NCBI GenBank assembly: GCA_016795385.1
Contig: JAEUHI010000076.1
Coordinates: forward strand, 16,861 to 80,860
Reading direction: 5' to 3'
Length of the DNA: 64,000 nt
Source of the DNA: Verrucomicrobiales bacterium
Lineage (GTDB): Bacteria; Verrucomicrobiota; Verrucomicrobiia; Verrucomicrobiales; DEV007
Shown: one piece after another, positions 40,855-50,210 of the stretch
How the letters are laid out: the number at the start of each line of letters is the position of its first letter
Numbering within the stretch: position 1 is the first letter of the stretch
Position numbers and translations under genes: made by a program
Notes under the pieces: model-generated
What the model was told of the DNA's origin: nothing
The model's database searches: none
Seen by the model: the letters and a program-made list of their open reading frames with translations, nothing else

Positions 40855-43715
40855 GACGTCGCGTCCTCCTGATCGGTTGGGATGCCGCCGACTGGAAGGT
40901 GATCCACCCGCTCGTCGATGCGGGGAAAATGCCGCACCTCGCCTCGCTCATCGAGGGAGGGATCTGCGGCAATCTGGCCACCTTGCAGCCGGTCCTGAGC
41001 CCCATGCTCTGGACGTCGATCGCGACGGGGAAACGGCCCTACAAACACGGCATCCACGGATTTTCCGAGCCCGATCCTGTCACCGGCGGGATCCGCCCCG
41101 TGACCAATCTTTCGCGCCGGACCAAGGCGGTCTGGAACATTCTCAACCAGAATGAATTGAAAACGGTCACGATCGGCTGGTGGCCCTCCCATCCCGCCGA
41201 GGAACTCTCGCGCGGAGTGATGGTGTCGAACGACTACCAGCGCGCCCCGGAGGCCGATCCGGCCGACTGGCCGATGAAACCGGGGACGGTGCATCCGGCG
41301 AAACTCGGGCCGGTCCTCGCCGAGTGCCGCGTCCACCCCGCCGCCCTGACAGAAGCCCAAATCCGGGAGTTTCTCCCCGGGCTCGAGGGCATGTCGCGCG
41401 AGGATCTCGATCGCGCCGAACGCGATCCCCGGGTGCAATCCTTGCTGAAGATCGTCGCCGACGCCTCCTCCATCCATGCCGCCGCGAAGCTCCTGATGCA
41501 CGCGCCGTGGGATTTCATGGGCGTCTACTACGATGCGATCGATCACTTCGGTCATGCCTTCATGAAGTATCACCCGCCGAGGCGGGATCACGTCGATGAA
41601 TGGGATTTCCGCGTTTTTGGCCATTGCCTCGAAGCCGGATACCTCTTTCACGATCGCATGCTCGGAGAGCTGCTCGCTCTCGGTGGTGAGGACCTGACCG
41701 TGATCCTGATGTCGGACCACGGCTTTCATCCCGATCACCTGCGTCCCCGCGTGATCCCGCGCGAGCCGGCTGGTCCGGCGGTGGAACACCGGCAGTTCGG
41801 GATTTTCGCGGCGAAAGGCCCGGACCTGCGCCGCGATGAACGAATCTACGGTGCCAGCGTCCTCGACGTATGCCCGACTCTGCTGCATCTGTTCGGCCTC
41901 GCCGTGGGCGAAGACATGGATGGCAAGGTGCTGCTCGACCTCTACGAGGATGAGCCACCCGTGGTGGAGCGCGTGTCGAGCTGGGACGATGTGCCGGGCG
42001 ACCATGGCATGCATCCGCCCGATCGTCAGATCTCGGCCGCGGATTCCAAGGCCGCCCTCGACCAGCTCGTCGCCCTCGGCTACATCGACAAGCCCGACGA
42101 AGATCGTGCCAAGGCGATCGAGCAGACGGTGCGCGAACTCGATTACAATCTTGCCCAAGCGTACCTCGATGGCGGTCTCTATCGCGAGGCCATTGCCATT
42201 CTCGAGCGACTCTATGCGGCTTGGCCCATGGAACACCGCTTCGGATACCAGCTCGCGATCGGATATCAGCGGATCTCGCGTCCCGCGGATCTGCGCACGA
42301 CGGTGACGACCCTGATCCAGCGTCGCCTCGCCGAAGCGGAGGAAGCCATCAAAGAACTCCACGAACTTTCCCCGGACTCCGAGGACGATGCCGACGGAGC
42401 CGAGCCTCCGTCGTCCATGGCCCAACTCCGTGACCGAAAGATCCGCGACCTCATCGCCAAATCGCGCCCCAATCTCTTCACCGTCCGCTATCTCGAGGCT
42501 TTCGCCGACTACGCCGACAAACAATACGAAACCGCCCTCGCCCGTCTCGGCCGACTGGAGAGCGATTTCGGATCACGTCTCCTCGGGACGATCCTGCGTG
42601 GCGAGATTCTCCAACGACTGAAGCGCTGGCAGGAATCGCGCCTCGCGTTTGAAGAGGCCCTCGCGATCGATCCCGAGACTCCGGCCGCGCTCATCGGCCT
42701 TGCCCGTACCGATCTCGCGGAGCGGAGATTCGAGTCGGCCGCGATCCGCGCGCGCACCTCTCTCGGGCTGCTCTTTTTCCAGCCCCGCGCCCACTACCTG
42801 CACGGCCTCGCGCTCTATCGGGCGGGCCACTGGGAGGAAGCCGAGGTCGCCTTCCAGATCTGCGTCACGCAGGCGCCCCTCTTTGCCGCGGCACATCGCA
42901 TGCTCGCCGAGATCGCGCGCCGTCACCGGCGCGACGCCGCGCTCTCCGCTTCGCTCCGGGCCCATCTCGCCGTGGTGATGGAGCGACGACGCGACCTGCG
43001 GACTCTGCCTGCCTCCGCGAGGAAGGAAGACAGCTCCATCGACGCCTCCATGGAGCTGCCCAGGCTGCATCACGATGTCGTCACTCTCGCCGCCGTCGCG
43101 TCGCAGGATCTCATCACGGTCGTTTCCGGACTGCCGCGCACCGGCACCTCGCTGATGATGCAGATCCTCGAGGCAGCCGGTCTGCCGATCTTCACCGACG
43201 GAGCCCGCGCCGCCGACGAATCGAACCAACGCGGCTACTACGAGCACCACCGGACCGGCTCGCTCCTCGCCGCAGGGGATCATTCCTGGCTCGGAGAAGC
43301 CAGGGGAAAGGCGATCAAGGTCGTCGCTCCCCTGCTCGCCTCGCTTCCCCGGCAGTTGCCTGATCCTGACAAACCCACCACGGCGCCGGGTCCCGTGGTT
43401 TACCGCGTCCTTTTCATGGAACGCGACATGGAGGAGATCCTCGCGAGTCAATCCAGCTTCCTTGACCGGATCGGTGGATCCACCCCCGCCCCGGGCGGCG
43501 GTGACGTGGCCAAAGCCTACCTGCAGCAGCTCCGCCATGCCCGCGAATGGTGCCGGGATCCGCGGGTGCATGCGATCCCCGTGTCTTACCGCGACCTCGT
43601 CGAACGTCCGGACGAGATCCTCCCGATGATCGCGGATTTCCTCGGCACGACCGATCGGCTCGCGGAAATGCGCGCGTGCATCGACCCTTCTCTTTATCGC
43701 GAGCGCAGGGCCTGA
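40851..43715 (+). CDS. Phosphodiesterase-TPR-sulfotransferase fusion protein
   Basis: This 954-residue cytosolic protein has three parts. Residues 1 to about 390 are a type I phosphodiesterase/AlkP-superfamily domain with LLIGWDAADW, the nucleophile region SPMLWTSIATGKRPYKHGIHGF, DAIDHFGH and MSDHGFHPDH, all metal or catalytic blocks. Residues ~430-720 are TPR-like repeats. Residues ~755-950 are a sulfotransferase-like domain with the phosphate loop SGLPRTGTSLMM and SYRDLVERP. It may process and transfer sulfate or nucleotide-linked groups to glycans or lipids. Coupled to the preceding exported protein. Confidence 0.82.
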   Translation: MRRRVLLIGWDAADWKVIHPLVDAGKMPHLASLIEGGICGNLATLQPVLSPMLWTSIATGKRPYKHGIHGFSEPDPVTGGIRPVTNLSRRTKAVWNILNQNELKTVTIGWWPSHPAEELSRGVMVSNDYQRAPEADPADWPMKPGTVHPAKLGPVLAECRVHPAALTEAQIREFLPGLEGMSREDLDRAERDPRVQSLLKIVADASSIHAAAKLLMHAPWDFMGVYYDAIDHFGHAFMKYHPPRRDHVDEWDFRVFGHCLEAGYLFHDRMLGELLALGGEDLTVILMSDHGFHPDHLRPRVIPREPAGPAVEHRQFGIFAAKGPDLRRDERIYGASVLDVCPTLLHLFGLAVGEDMDGKVLLDLYEDEPPVVERVSSWDDVPGDHGMHPPDRQISAADSKAALDQLVALGYIDKPDEDRAKAIEQTVRELDYNLAQAYLDGGLYREAIAILERLYAAWPMEHRFGYQLAIGYQRISRPADLRTTVTTLIQRRLAEAEEAIKELHELSPDSEDDADGAEPPSSMAQLRDRKIRDLIAKSRPNLFTVRYLEAFADYADKQYETALARLGRLESDFGSRLLGTILRGEILQRLKRWQESRLAFEEALAIDPETPAALIGLARTDLAERRFESAAIRARTSLGLLFFQPRAHYLHGLALYRAGHWEEAEVAFQICVTQAPLFAAAHRMLAEIARRHRRDAALSASLRAHLAVVMERRRDLRTLPASARKEDSSIDASMELPRLHHDVVTLAAVASQDLITVVSGLPRTGTSLMMQILEAAGLPIFTDGARAADESNQRGYYEHHRTGSLLAAGDHSWLGEARGKAIKVVAPLLASLPRQLPDPDKPTTAPGPVVYRVLFMERDMEEILASQSSFLDRIGGSTPAPGGGDVAKAYLQQLRHAREWCRDPRVHAIPVSYRDLVERPDEILPMIADFLGTTDRLAEMRACIDPSLYRERRA

Positions 43716-43773
43716 GACCTCGCTCGCCCCGATCGCGGGAAAAGAATGTTCGCTTTTTCGGGAAAAGGGCGTT

Positions 43774-43917
43774 TGCTTGTGCCCTAGGTTCAGTTGCTTG
43801 GCAAAATCAAGGTCTGAAGTGTTGCCAGGTGAGTCTTTTGCATTCGGTGGTGATCTGAAACCCGCAATTGGGAGCAGTCTACGGAGACGGCGCCTTGCAG
43901 GAACCCACTGTTAGAAG
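43774..43917 (+). ncRNA. Candidate structured leader RNA of the RRM gene
   Basis: The region has a bipartite closing helix: GGTTC with GAACC, TTGC with GCAG, and GGC with GCC join the two ends (about 43787-43802 with 43890-43905) around a large bulged middle that holds CCC/GGG and other small stems. The unpaired centre and long-range closing stem recall 6S-type RNAs or a cold-responsive leader, but no family match could be made. Confidence 0.25.
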
Positions 43918-44295
43918 ATGAAAATGTATGTTGGCAACCTGGCGTTCAGCACGACCAAAGAGACTCTCGAAAACCTCTTCGGTGCCCACGGCACCGTGAC
44001 GGACATCCACCTCCCCTCCGACCGCGAGACCGGCCGCCCCCGCGGCTTCGCGTTCGTCACGATGGATTCGCGCGGCGCGATGGAGTCGGCGATCAAGGAC
44101 CTCGACGGCAAGAACGTCGATGGCCGCTCCATCAAGGTCAACGAAGCCCAGCCTCGCGAAGAGCGTGGCGGCGGCGGTGGGGGCTACGGTGGCGGTGGCG
44201 GTGGCCGCGGCTACGGTGGCGGCGGCGGCGGTGGTGGCGGCTACGGCGGAGGCCGTGGCGGAAACGACCGTGGCGGGCGCGATCGTCGCTACTGA
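43918..44295 (+). CDS. Glycine-rich RRM RNA-binding protein
   Basis: This 125-residue protein has a single RRM: RNP2 M-Y-V-G-N-L (3-8) and RNP1 R-G-F-A-F-V-T-M (about 41-48). A Gly/Tyr/Arg-rich tail (from about 82) follows, as in cyanobacterial and plant-type cold-shock RNA-binding proteins. It binds single-stranded RNA and probably acts in cold or stress adaptation. It has a ~200-nt leader and its own strong terminator. Confidence 0.92.
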   Translation: MKMYVGNLAFSTTKETLENLFGAHGTVTDIHLPSDRETGRPRGFAFVTMDSRGAMESAIKDLDGKNVDGRSIKVNEAQPREERGGGGGGYGGGGGGRGYGGGGGGGGGYGGGRGGNDRGGRDRRY

Positions 44296-44323
44296 GAAGA
44301 TCCCCTCTCAATCCCTTTCGGAG

Positions 44324-44354
44324 ACGGCAACCCCCGCGGGTTGCCGTTTTTTTT
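44324..44354 (+). terminator. Rho-independent terminator of the RRM gene
   Basis: A 10-bp stem ACGGCAACCC/GGGTTGCCGT with a 4-nt loop is followed by eight Ts. Confidence 0.92.
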
Positions 44355-44357
44355 GCA

Positions 44358-46556
44358 TCACGGTGCCGCGGAGAAATAGCGCTTCGCGAGCGCATCGGAG
44401 ACGGCTTTGGTCTCTTCGTCGGAGAGGACGCGATCGTAAACGACGATCTCGTAGACGACATTGTTGGTCACGGCGTCGTGCCCGTCGCCAAAGCCCCGTT
44501 TGCCGAACATCATCAAGTTGAGCGGTGATCCGCTGAAGACCACCGGGCCTTTTGCCTCGACCGGACGACCGCCCGGAGTGGCGCCGGTCGCATTGACCCC
44601 CGTGATCCGCTGCTCTTTGGCGGCGGGATTCCAACGATGCACGAAGATCCCGAGATCGCCGCTGGGCCAGGTGACGGAGACGCGTTGTTCCGTGCCGTCT
44701 CCGACTCCTTTCGTGGCGATGTGCACCTTGCCATCGTAGCCCGTCGAGAGTTGGATATAGCGGTTGTCCCAGGTCGGCGCCTGAAAACGATAGATCCGGT
44801 CGTCACCGGCCTCGAGTTCCGCGACGAGCGCGATGGTGATTCCGTCAGGGAGTTCGACATCGTGTTTCAACATCGAGAGCGAGCTGCGGTTGGTGGTCGT
44901 CAGTCCCCGCTGGGTGCCGCGGATGCCGGCGATCTGGGCCGCGCTGCTCTCCACGAGGCGGGGCAAATGTTCGCCCTTCGGATCTCCGGAATCGCGGAGC
45001 AGGGCGAGTTCCTTGCGGTTGGAAACGAGGTTCACCCAGGCCGCGACCTGGTCGCCCGCCTTCGCCGGGGTGCGATAATCCCGCCCGAGCGCGGCCTTCG
45101 CCCCGCTGAACCATGCGAAGATCGAGTCGGCGGCAGGCAGGGGCGGCAAGGCGGGCGCTCCATCCGCGCTGGATAGCTGCGCCGGATGCGGGATGGGAGG
45201 CAGCTCGGCCACGCCCGGATTCACGACAACGGCCGGATTCGCCCCCGTCGCGACCGCAGGATCCGTTTTCTCCCCTCCGCCGCGAACGAGGAGCCAGGCG
45301 AGCACCACGAGCAAGATCGGGACACCGGCGACGATCCCCTTGCCAACCGGAGTCAGCGTTTGCCAAAACTGCAGCACTCCCCGCGGAGCCGCGCCACGGG
45401 GTGGGTCTTTTTGCCTCCCCGCGGACGGGACGACCGCCCGCGTCGTGGGTCGGGCCTGCCCGGTGACATTGCCCCGGATCGACCCCGTCGCGGCGGGAGG
45501 CAGGATCGGTGTTCGCGCACCGGTGACCGGTCCCGTCGCCCTGCGGGTCGCCGGGATGGGGCCACTCGCCGTCTGCAGCACGCGCGTGCCCGGCACCGGA
45601 TCGGTTGGAGGACCGACCGGGCCGCTCGGCGGCGGGGGCCCGACTGGACCGGTCACGGGTGTGCCGACGACCCGGGCAAAGGGAATGTCGTCGTCTTCCC
45701 CGGCCACTCTCGCCACAGGCACATAGGGGATGCCCTTGATGGCCTCCTGGAATTGCCTCAAGGCATCACGGGCGTCCCTCGGGCGATCCTCCGGATCGCG
45801 GGAAATCAGCCGCATGAGCCAGTCGGCCACGAGCGGGGGCAGATCGGTGCGACGTTCACCGATGTGCTGGCACCGGTGTTTGATGTGATTCATCGACGTC
45901 TCCGCCGGATTGCCTCCGGTGAAGGGCGACTCCTGTACCAGCATGTAATAAAAGACACACCCGAGCGAATAGAGATCGGTACGTTGGTCGAGCGGGCGCA
46001 GCTCGAGCTGCTCCGGAGCGATGAAATCGATCGAGCCGAGAAAGGACCCTCGCTGATCGAGCGTTTGCAGGGAAGGCTGTTGGCTGAATTTCGCGAGACC
46101 AAAATCGAGCAACTTCACGAGGAAACGGCCCGATGCCGTCACCGTCAGCATGATGTTGCCCGGCTTGATATCGCGATGCAGCAGATTCAGCTCGCCGGCG
46201 GCGACGAGCGGCTCGAGGCACTGCCCCGCGACGTCGCGGAAATCCTCCCACGAAAGCGCTCCCGATTTCATGATGCTGTGCAGGTCCTCGCCCTCGACCA
46301 GCTCCATCACCACGAACGGCCCTTCCGCATCCTCCTCAAAGGCGAAGACCGTCACCACATTCGCATGGGAAAAGCGCGCCAGAGCCGCGGCCTCGCGGGC
46401 GAGTGACTCCCCGGCGGTCTCGTTGAGATTCGTCTCTTCGATCGGCAGCAGTCGCTTCAAGGCCACCTCGCGTCCCATCACGGTATCGTAGGCACGGTAG
46501 ACCGCGCTCATGCCCCCTCTCCCGATCCTGCCGCGTACTTGGTAGCGTTCTGACAT
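44358..46556 (-). CDS. Membrane Ser/Thr protein kinase with C-terminal LamG-like domain
   Basis: This 732-residue protein starts with a kinase domain (about 5-275): glycine loop G-R-G-G-M-S-A-V-Y, VALKRL, catalytic H-R-D-I-K-P-G-N, DFGLA and IAPEQ. A Pro/Thr/Gly-rich linker, a transmembrane helix (about 400-418) and a ~200-residue C-terminal domain with LamG/concanavalin-like features (VYEIVVYDRVLSDEETKAV) follow. It probably senses an extracellular glycan or peptide and phosphorylates cytosolic targets. Convergent with the RRM gene. Confidence 0.88.
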   Translation of the reverse strand: MSERYQVRGRIGRGGMSAVYRAYDTVMGREVALKRLLPIEETNLNETAGESLAREAAALARFSHANVVTVFAFEEDAEGPFVVMELVEGEDLHSIMKSGALSWEDFRDVAGQCLEPLVAAGELNLLHRDIKPGNIMLTVTASGRFLVKLLDFGLAKFSQQPSLQTLDQRGSFLGSIDFIAPEQLELRPLDQRTDLYSLGCVFYYMLVQESPFTGGNPAETSMNHIKHRCQHIGERRTDLPPLVADWLMRLISRDPEDRPRDARDALRQFQEAIKGIPYVPVARVAGEDDDIPFARVVGTPVTGPVGPPPPSGPVGPPTDPVPGTRVLQTASGPIPATRRATGPVTGARTPILPPAATGSIRGNVTGQARPTTRAVVPSAGRQKDPPRGAAPRGVLQFWQTLTPVGKGIVAGVPILLVVLAWLLVRGGGEKTDPAVATGANPAVVVNPGVAELPPIPHPAQLSSADGAPALPPLPAADSIFAWFSGAKAALGRDYRTPAKAGDQVAAWVNLVSNRKELALLRDSGDPKGEHLPRLVESSAAQIAGIRGTQRGLTTTNRSSLSMLKHDVELPDGITIALVAELEAGDDRIYRFQAPTWDNRYIQLSTGYDGKVHIATKGVGDGTEQRVSVTWPSGDLGIFVHRWNPAAKEQRITGVNATGATPGGRPVEAKGPVVFSGSPLNLMMFGKRGFGDGHDAVTNNVVYEIVVYDRVLSDEETKAVSDALAKRYFSAAP

Positions 46557-46702
46557 GTTTCAAAATCGAAATCACGGATCCCGGCACTCACCACGAGGTC
46601 CGCACTTGCGACTTGATTGTCCTACATTTCCCGGCCATATCCAAGGAAATCACCCCGTCTCGCGTAGATGCGGCGATCCTCCCCGCCTCCCCCGTTTTCC
46701 GC

Positions 46703-47620
46703 ATGACTTTCCCCTCCCCGACCACCTCTCCGCCCCTCTTGGCCGCGATCGAGGCCGGTGGCACCAAGTACGTCTGTGCCGTCGCGACCGATCCGGCCCG
46801 ACCGCTCCTCGAGACCCGTTTCCCCACCGGCGATCCCCACGAGACCGCGGCCCGGGCCGTCGCCTTTTTTCAGGAAGCAAGCGCCTTGCATGGCCCCATC
46901 GCCTCGCTCGGCATTGGCACCTTCGGCCCCGCGCGGCTCGATCGGGCCGCCGCGGACTACGGCAACATCCTCACCACCCCGAAAGCCGGATGGTCACAGT
47001 TTCCCCTCGTCGCGGAATTGAGGCGGGCTCTCGGCGAAGATCTGCCTGTCACTTTCGAGACCGATGTGAACGCCGCCGCCGTCGGCGAAGCCCGTCACGG
47101 AGCCGCCCGCGGCGTGCGCCGGGTCGCCTATCTCACCATCGGCACCGGCATCGGAGGTGGTTTCCTCGATGACGGGAGGCTGCTGCATGGACGCATGCAC
47201 CCCGAGATCGGCCACCTCATCGTCCCGGATCTCGACGCGGCCTATGGAAAAGCCACCCAGGTCTGCCCCTTTCACGGCAGTTGCCTCGAAGGCCGGGCGA
47301 GTGGTCCCGCCATCGAAAAACGCTGGGGCAAGCCGGGCCACGAGCTGCCGGACGACCATCCTGCCTGGGAGCTGGAGGCCGCTTATCTCGCTCTGGGCTG
47401 CCTGAATCTCACCGCCGCCTGGTCGCCCGACCTCCTCCTCCTCGGCGGCGGCGTCTCCCAGAAATCGGGCTTGATCGAGCGGGTCCGCGCCGAGCTCGAA
47501 CGCCTCGCCGGCGGGTATTGGGACCTGCCCCCGATGGACGAATACGTGAAACTCCCCGCTCTCGACCAGCAGGCCGGGATTGTCGGATCACTGGTTCTCG
47601 CGCAGGAAGCGCTCGCTTGA
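46703..47620 (+). CDS. ROK-family sugar kinase (fructokinase-type)
   Basis: This 305-residue ATP-dependent kinase has the N-terminal ROK signature AAIEAGGTKYVCAV, phosphate/sugar loops GIGTFGPA and DVNAAAVGEARHGAA, GTGIGGGF, MHPEIGHL and the zinc-site pattern C-P-F-H-G-S-C-L-E-G. The zinc motif and size match bacterial fructokinases of the ROK group. ATG 46703 is preferred over ATG 46613 because the family fold begins there. Divergent from the kinase gene. Confidence 0.88.
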   Translation: MTFPSPTTSPPLLAAIEAGGTKYVCAVATDPARPLLETRFPTGDPHETAARAVAFFQEASALHGPIASLGIGTFGPARLDRAAADYGNILTTPKAGWSQFPLVAELRRALGEDLPVTFETDVNAAAVGEARHGAARGVRRVAYLTIGTGIGGGFLDDGRLLHGRMHPEIGHLIVPDLDAAYGKATQVCPFHGSCLEGRASGPAIEKRWGKPGHELPDDHPAWELEAAYLALGCLNLTAAWSPDLLLLGGGVSQKSGLIERVRAELERLAGGYWDLPPMDEYVKLPALDQQAGIVGSLVLAQEALA

Positions 47621-47629
47621 TCCCGCTGG

Positions 47630-48310
47630 TCAGCCGCAGAAATCGCCGATGTCCTTGAGCCGTCCGAAGACAATGAGACGATCGCCTTCCTCCAGGCGGA
47701 AGTCGGGTCCCGGAGTGCCGGTGACACGATAATTTTCCTCGCCCGCTTCCGCGGCGGCCGATTTGTCGGCCGGGCGGCGCACCGTCACGAGATTCAATCC
47801 GTGTCGTTTCCGCAGCTCGATCTCAGCGAGGGTTTTTCCGATGAGGCCTTCCGGCATCTCCATCTCCACGATGCCATGATCCTCGTCGATGCCGAAGTAT
47901 CGCCGCACCGACTCATGGGTCACCTGCCGCGCGAAATAGGCCGCGGCCAGGCTTTCGGCATGGATCTTTCCCGACACGCCCATGAGATCGAGGAGATGCT
48001 CGTGCACCTCGTTGATGACACGGGTGTAGACTTTCGGCACCTTCAGCTTCTGGCAGTGCGAAGTGATCATGAGGCTCGCCTCGAACCCCTCGCCCACCGC
48101 GACGATGACCGTATCCATCGCCGCGACGCCGAGTTGATCAAGGGCACCCGCATCGGTGCCATCGGCGATCGCCGCCATCGTCACGACATCGCGCACGTCG
48201 CGGATGTGGGCCTCGTCCGTATCGATGGCGAGCACCTCGTGTCCCGATTCCGCGAGTTCGCGGGCGAGAGCCGAGCCGAAGAATCCGAGTCCGATGACGG
48301 CGAATTTCAT
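47630..48310 (-). CDS. Potassium-uptake regulatory protein (KtrA/TrkA-type)
   Basis: This 226-residue cytosolic protein has an RCK domain with the NAD-binding G-L-G-F-F-G-S-A-L-A near the N terminus and a TrkA-C half (about 140-220). It gates the adjacent TrkH/KtrB channel in response to nucleotides. It is downstream of that channel gene by 31 nt on the same strand. Single-RCK size favours KtrA rather than the two-RCK TrkA. Confidence 0.92.
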   Translation of the reverse strand: MKFAVIGLGFFGSALARELAESGHEVLAIDTDEAHIRDVRDVVTMAAIADGTDAGALDQLGVAAMDTVIVAVGEGFEASLMITSHCQKLKVPKVYTRVINEVHEHLLDLMGVSGKIHAESLAAAYFARQVTHESVRRYFGIDEDHGIVEMEMPEGLIGKTLAEIELRKRHGLNLVTVRRPADKSAAAEAGEENYRVTGTPGPDFRLEEGDRLIVFGRLKDIGDFCG

Positions 48311-48341
48311 GGTTTTGTCAGGGTAATGGGAGTGGGGAGAA

Positions 48342-50135
48342 TCAGTTCAATGGCAGGCGGGCGTCGGGCAGCTCGTAGCGCCGCGTCGGAGCCTGGCCGG
48401 CGAGGGTGAAGACCAGCGTCAGAAGACCGACCCGGCCCGCGAACATGCTTGCGATGATGACGACTTTGGAAAAGTGGCTCAGTTCCATCGTGAAGCCGCG
48501 CGACAAGCCGACCGTGCCGAAGGCGCTGAAACATTCAAAGACCACGTCGGAGGGATGCGCCCCGGGATTGCCCCAGCTCACCAGAAGGATCGAGACCGTG
48601 ACCCACAAAACCGAGAGCACGATCGTCGCGGTGGAGCGCTCCACCACGTCGCGGGCGATGCGGCGCCGGTGCATGTGCAGGGACTCGTGTCCACGCACGA
48701 GCCGCCACAGCTCGCCCAGCGCGATCGCGAAAGTCGTCGTTTTCACCCCGCCCGCCGTGCCCCCCGGACTGCCGCCGATGAACATCAGCGCACACATCAC
48801 CACGATGGTCGCGAAGCCGTAGCCGGAGAAATCCGTGATGTTGAAACCCGCGGTGCGCGCCGTGACCGAGTTGAAGACCGCTTCCCACACCCGGTCGGCG
48901 GACCACGCCCATCCTTCGGTGACAAAAAAGGCGATCGCTCCCACCAGGATGAGGGAAAAAGTCATCACCAGCACCACCCTCACATGGAACCGCACCCGGT
49001 AGCGCAGCGCCCAGCGGGCGATGCGGCGGGAGCGGGGCATGAGCTTCTTCAACAAGGTCAGCACTCCATGCCAGAGGAGCTTGGGCAGATCGAGGATCAC
49101 CGCGAAGCCGATGCCTCCCGCGATGATCAACAGCATGATGATGACCTGCACCGGGCGATTCGTCACCGAGGCCTCGTCCGCGAGTCCGGCCGAAAAGGTG
49201 GAGAAACCCGCGTTGCAATACGCGGAGACCGAGTGAAAGACCGCGTCCCAAAGCAGCGTGCCTTCACGTGGAGGATCGGCCGACCAGGCCATGTGCAAGA
49301 GCACCGCCCCGCCCGCCTCGATCAGCAGCGTGATCAGCACCACTTTTCCCACGAGCGTGCCCATGGCTCCGAGATTGTCATCGCTGAAGAGCTCGGAGAG
49401 ACGCGCACGGTCGCGGAGCGAGATACCTTGCCCCACCACCAGCGACATGAAGTAGGTGAGGGTCATGATTCCGAGCCCGCCTACCTGGATCAGGAGCAGC
49501 AGGATCATCTGCCCCTGCGGAGTGAACGCATGCTCCGTATCGACCACCGCCAGACCGGTGACACAGACCGCGCTGGTGCTCGTGAAAAACGCGTCGATCC
49601 AGGAAATCCCCTCCCTCGTCGCATTCGGCGTTTTCAGCATCAGCGCCCCGGCCACGATGGCGAGGGCGAAGGTCGCGACAAAGAGCGTGCCGGGCCTGAC
49701 ATGTTGCAAAAAACGCGCTCTCGTCAGCCGCAGCATCCGCAGCCCCACCGGCAGGATCAGGGTGAGCTGCACCACCACCAGGGCGAGCAAGGCCGCCGTG
49801 CGCGGCTCGAGGAGACCGCCCAGCCAATCCCGCAAGGGGCGCTCCAGCCCGAAACGTCCCGCCGCCAGCAACAACAAGGCGGTGAGGATGACCGCCTTCT
49901 TCACTTTCGAAAGGCGTTGTTCATGCGTGGCCAGTCCCGCTTCGGCGATGAGGGCGGACACCACGAGGCCCCAGGTCGTCCATTCAAACCAGACCGTGTC
50001 GGACAAGGAAATCGGCCAGCCCAGCTCCCACACGAGCAGGACGAAGGCAGCCAGGCCCGTGATCGCCTGAATGACGAGCAAGCCCGTCACGAGGACAGGT
50101 CTGCCAGCCACCGATGGGGGAGAGACCGAAGTCAT
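48342..50135 (-). CDS. Potassium transporter TrkH/KtrB-type
   Basis: This 597-residue inner-membrane channel-like transporter moves potassium (sodium coupled or proton linked). It shows repeated M1-P-M2 units with selectivity-type segments (FFTSTSAVCVTGLAVVDT, SVSAYCNAGFSTFS, NSVTARTAGFNITDF, CFSAFGTVGLSRGFT). It has ~120 extra N-terminal residues with hydrophobic segments. ATG 50135 is used; the 24 codons upstream are not conserved. Operates with the RCK protein downstream. Confidence 0.93.
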   Translation of the reverse strand: MTSVSPPSVAGRPVLVTGLLVIQAITGLAAFVLLVWELGWPISLSDTVWFEWTTWGLVVSALIAEAGLATHEQRLSKVKKAVILTALLLLAAGRFGLERPLRDWLGGLLEPRTAALLALVVVQLTLILPVGLRMLRLTRARFLQHVRPGTLFVATFALAIVAGALMLKTPNATREGISWIDAFFTSTSAVCVTGLAVVDTEHAFTPQGQMILLLLIQVGGLGIMTLTYFMSLVVGQGISLRDRARLSELFSDDNLGAMGTLVGKVVLITLLIEAGGAVLLHMAWSADPPREGTLLWDAVFHSVSAYCNAGFSTFSAGLADEASVTNRPVQVIIMLLIIAGGIGFAVILDLPKLLWHGVLTLLKKLMPRSRRIARWALRYRVRFHVRVVLVMTFSLILVGAIAFFVTEGWAWSADRVWEAVFNSVTARTAGFNITDFSGYGFATIVVMCALMFIGGSPGGTAGGVKTTTFAIALGELWRLVRGHESLHMHRRRIARDVVERSTATIVLSVLWVTVSILLVSWGNPGAHPSDVVFECFSAFGTVGLSRGFTMELSHFSKVVIIASMFAGRVGLLTLVFTLAGQAPTRRYELPDARLPLN

Positions 50136-50210
50136 TCCTCGAAACGTAGGGGAAGCCGTAGCGCGGCTTTGCTCCCACCGCAACCCCGCGTTCCGACCCG
50201 GAGGCAAACC

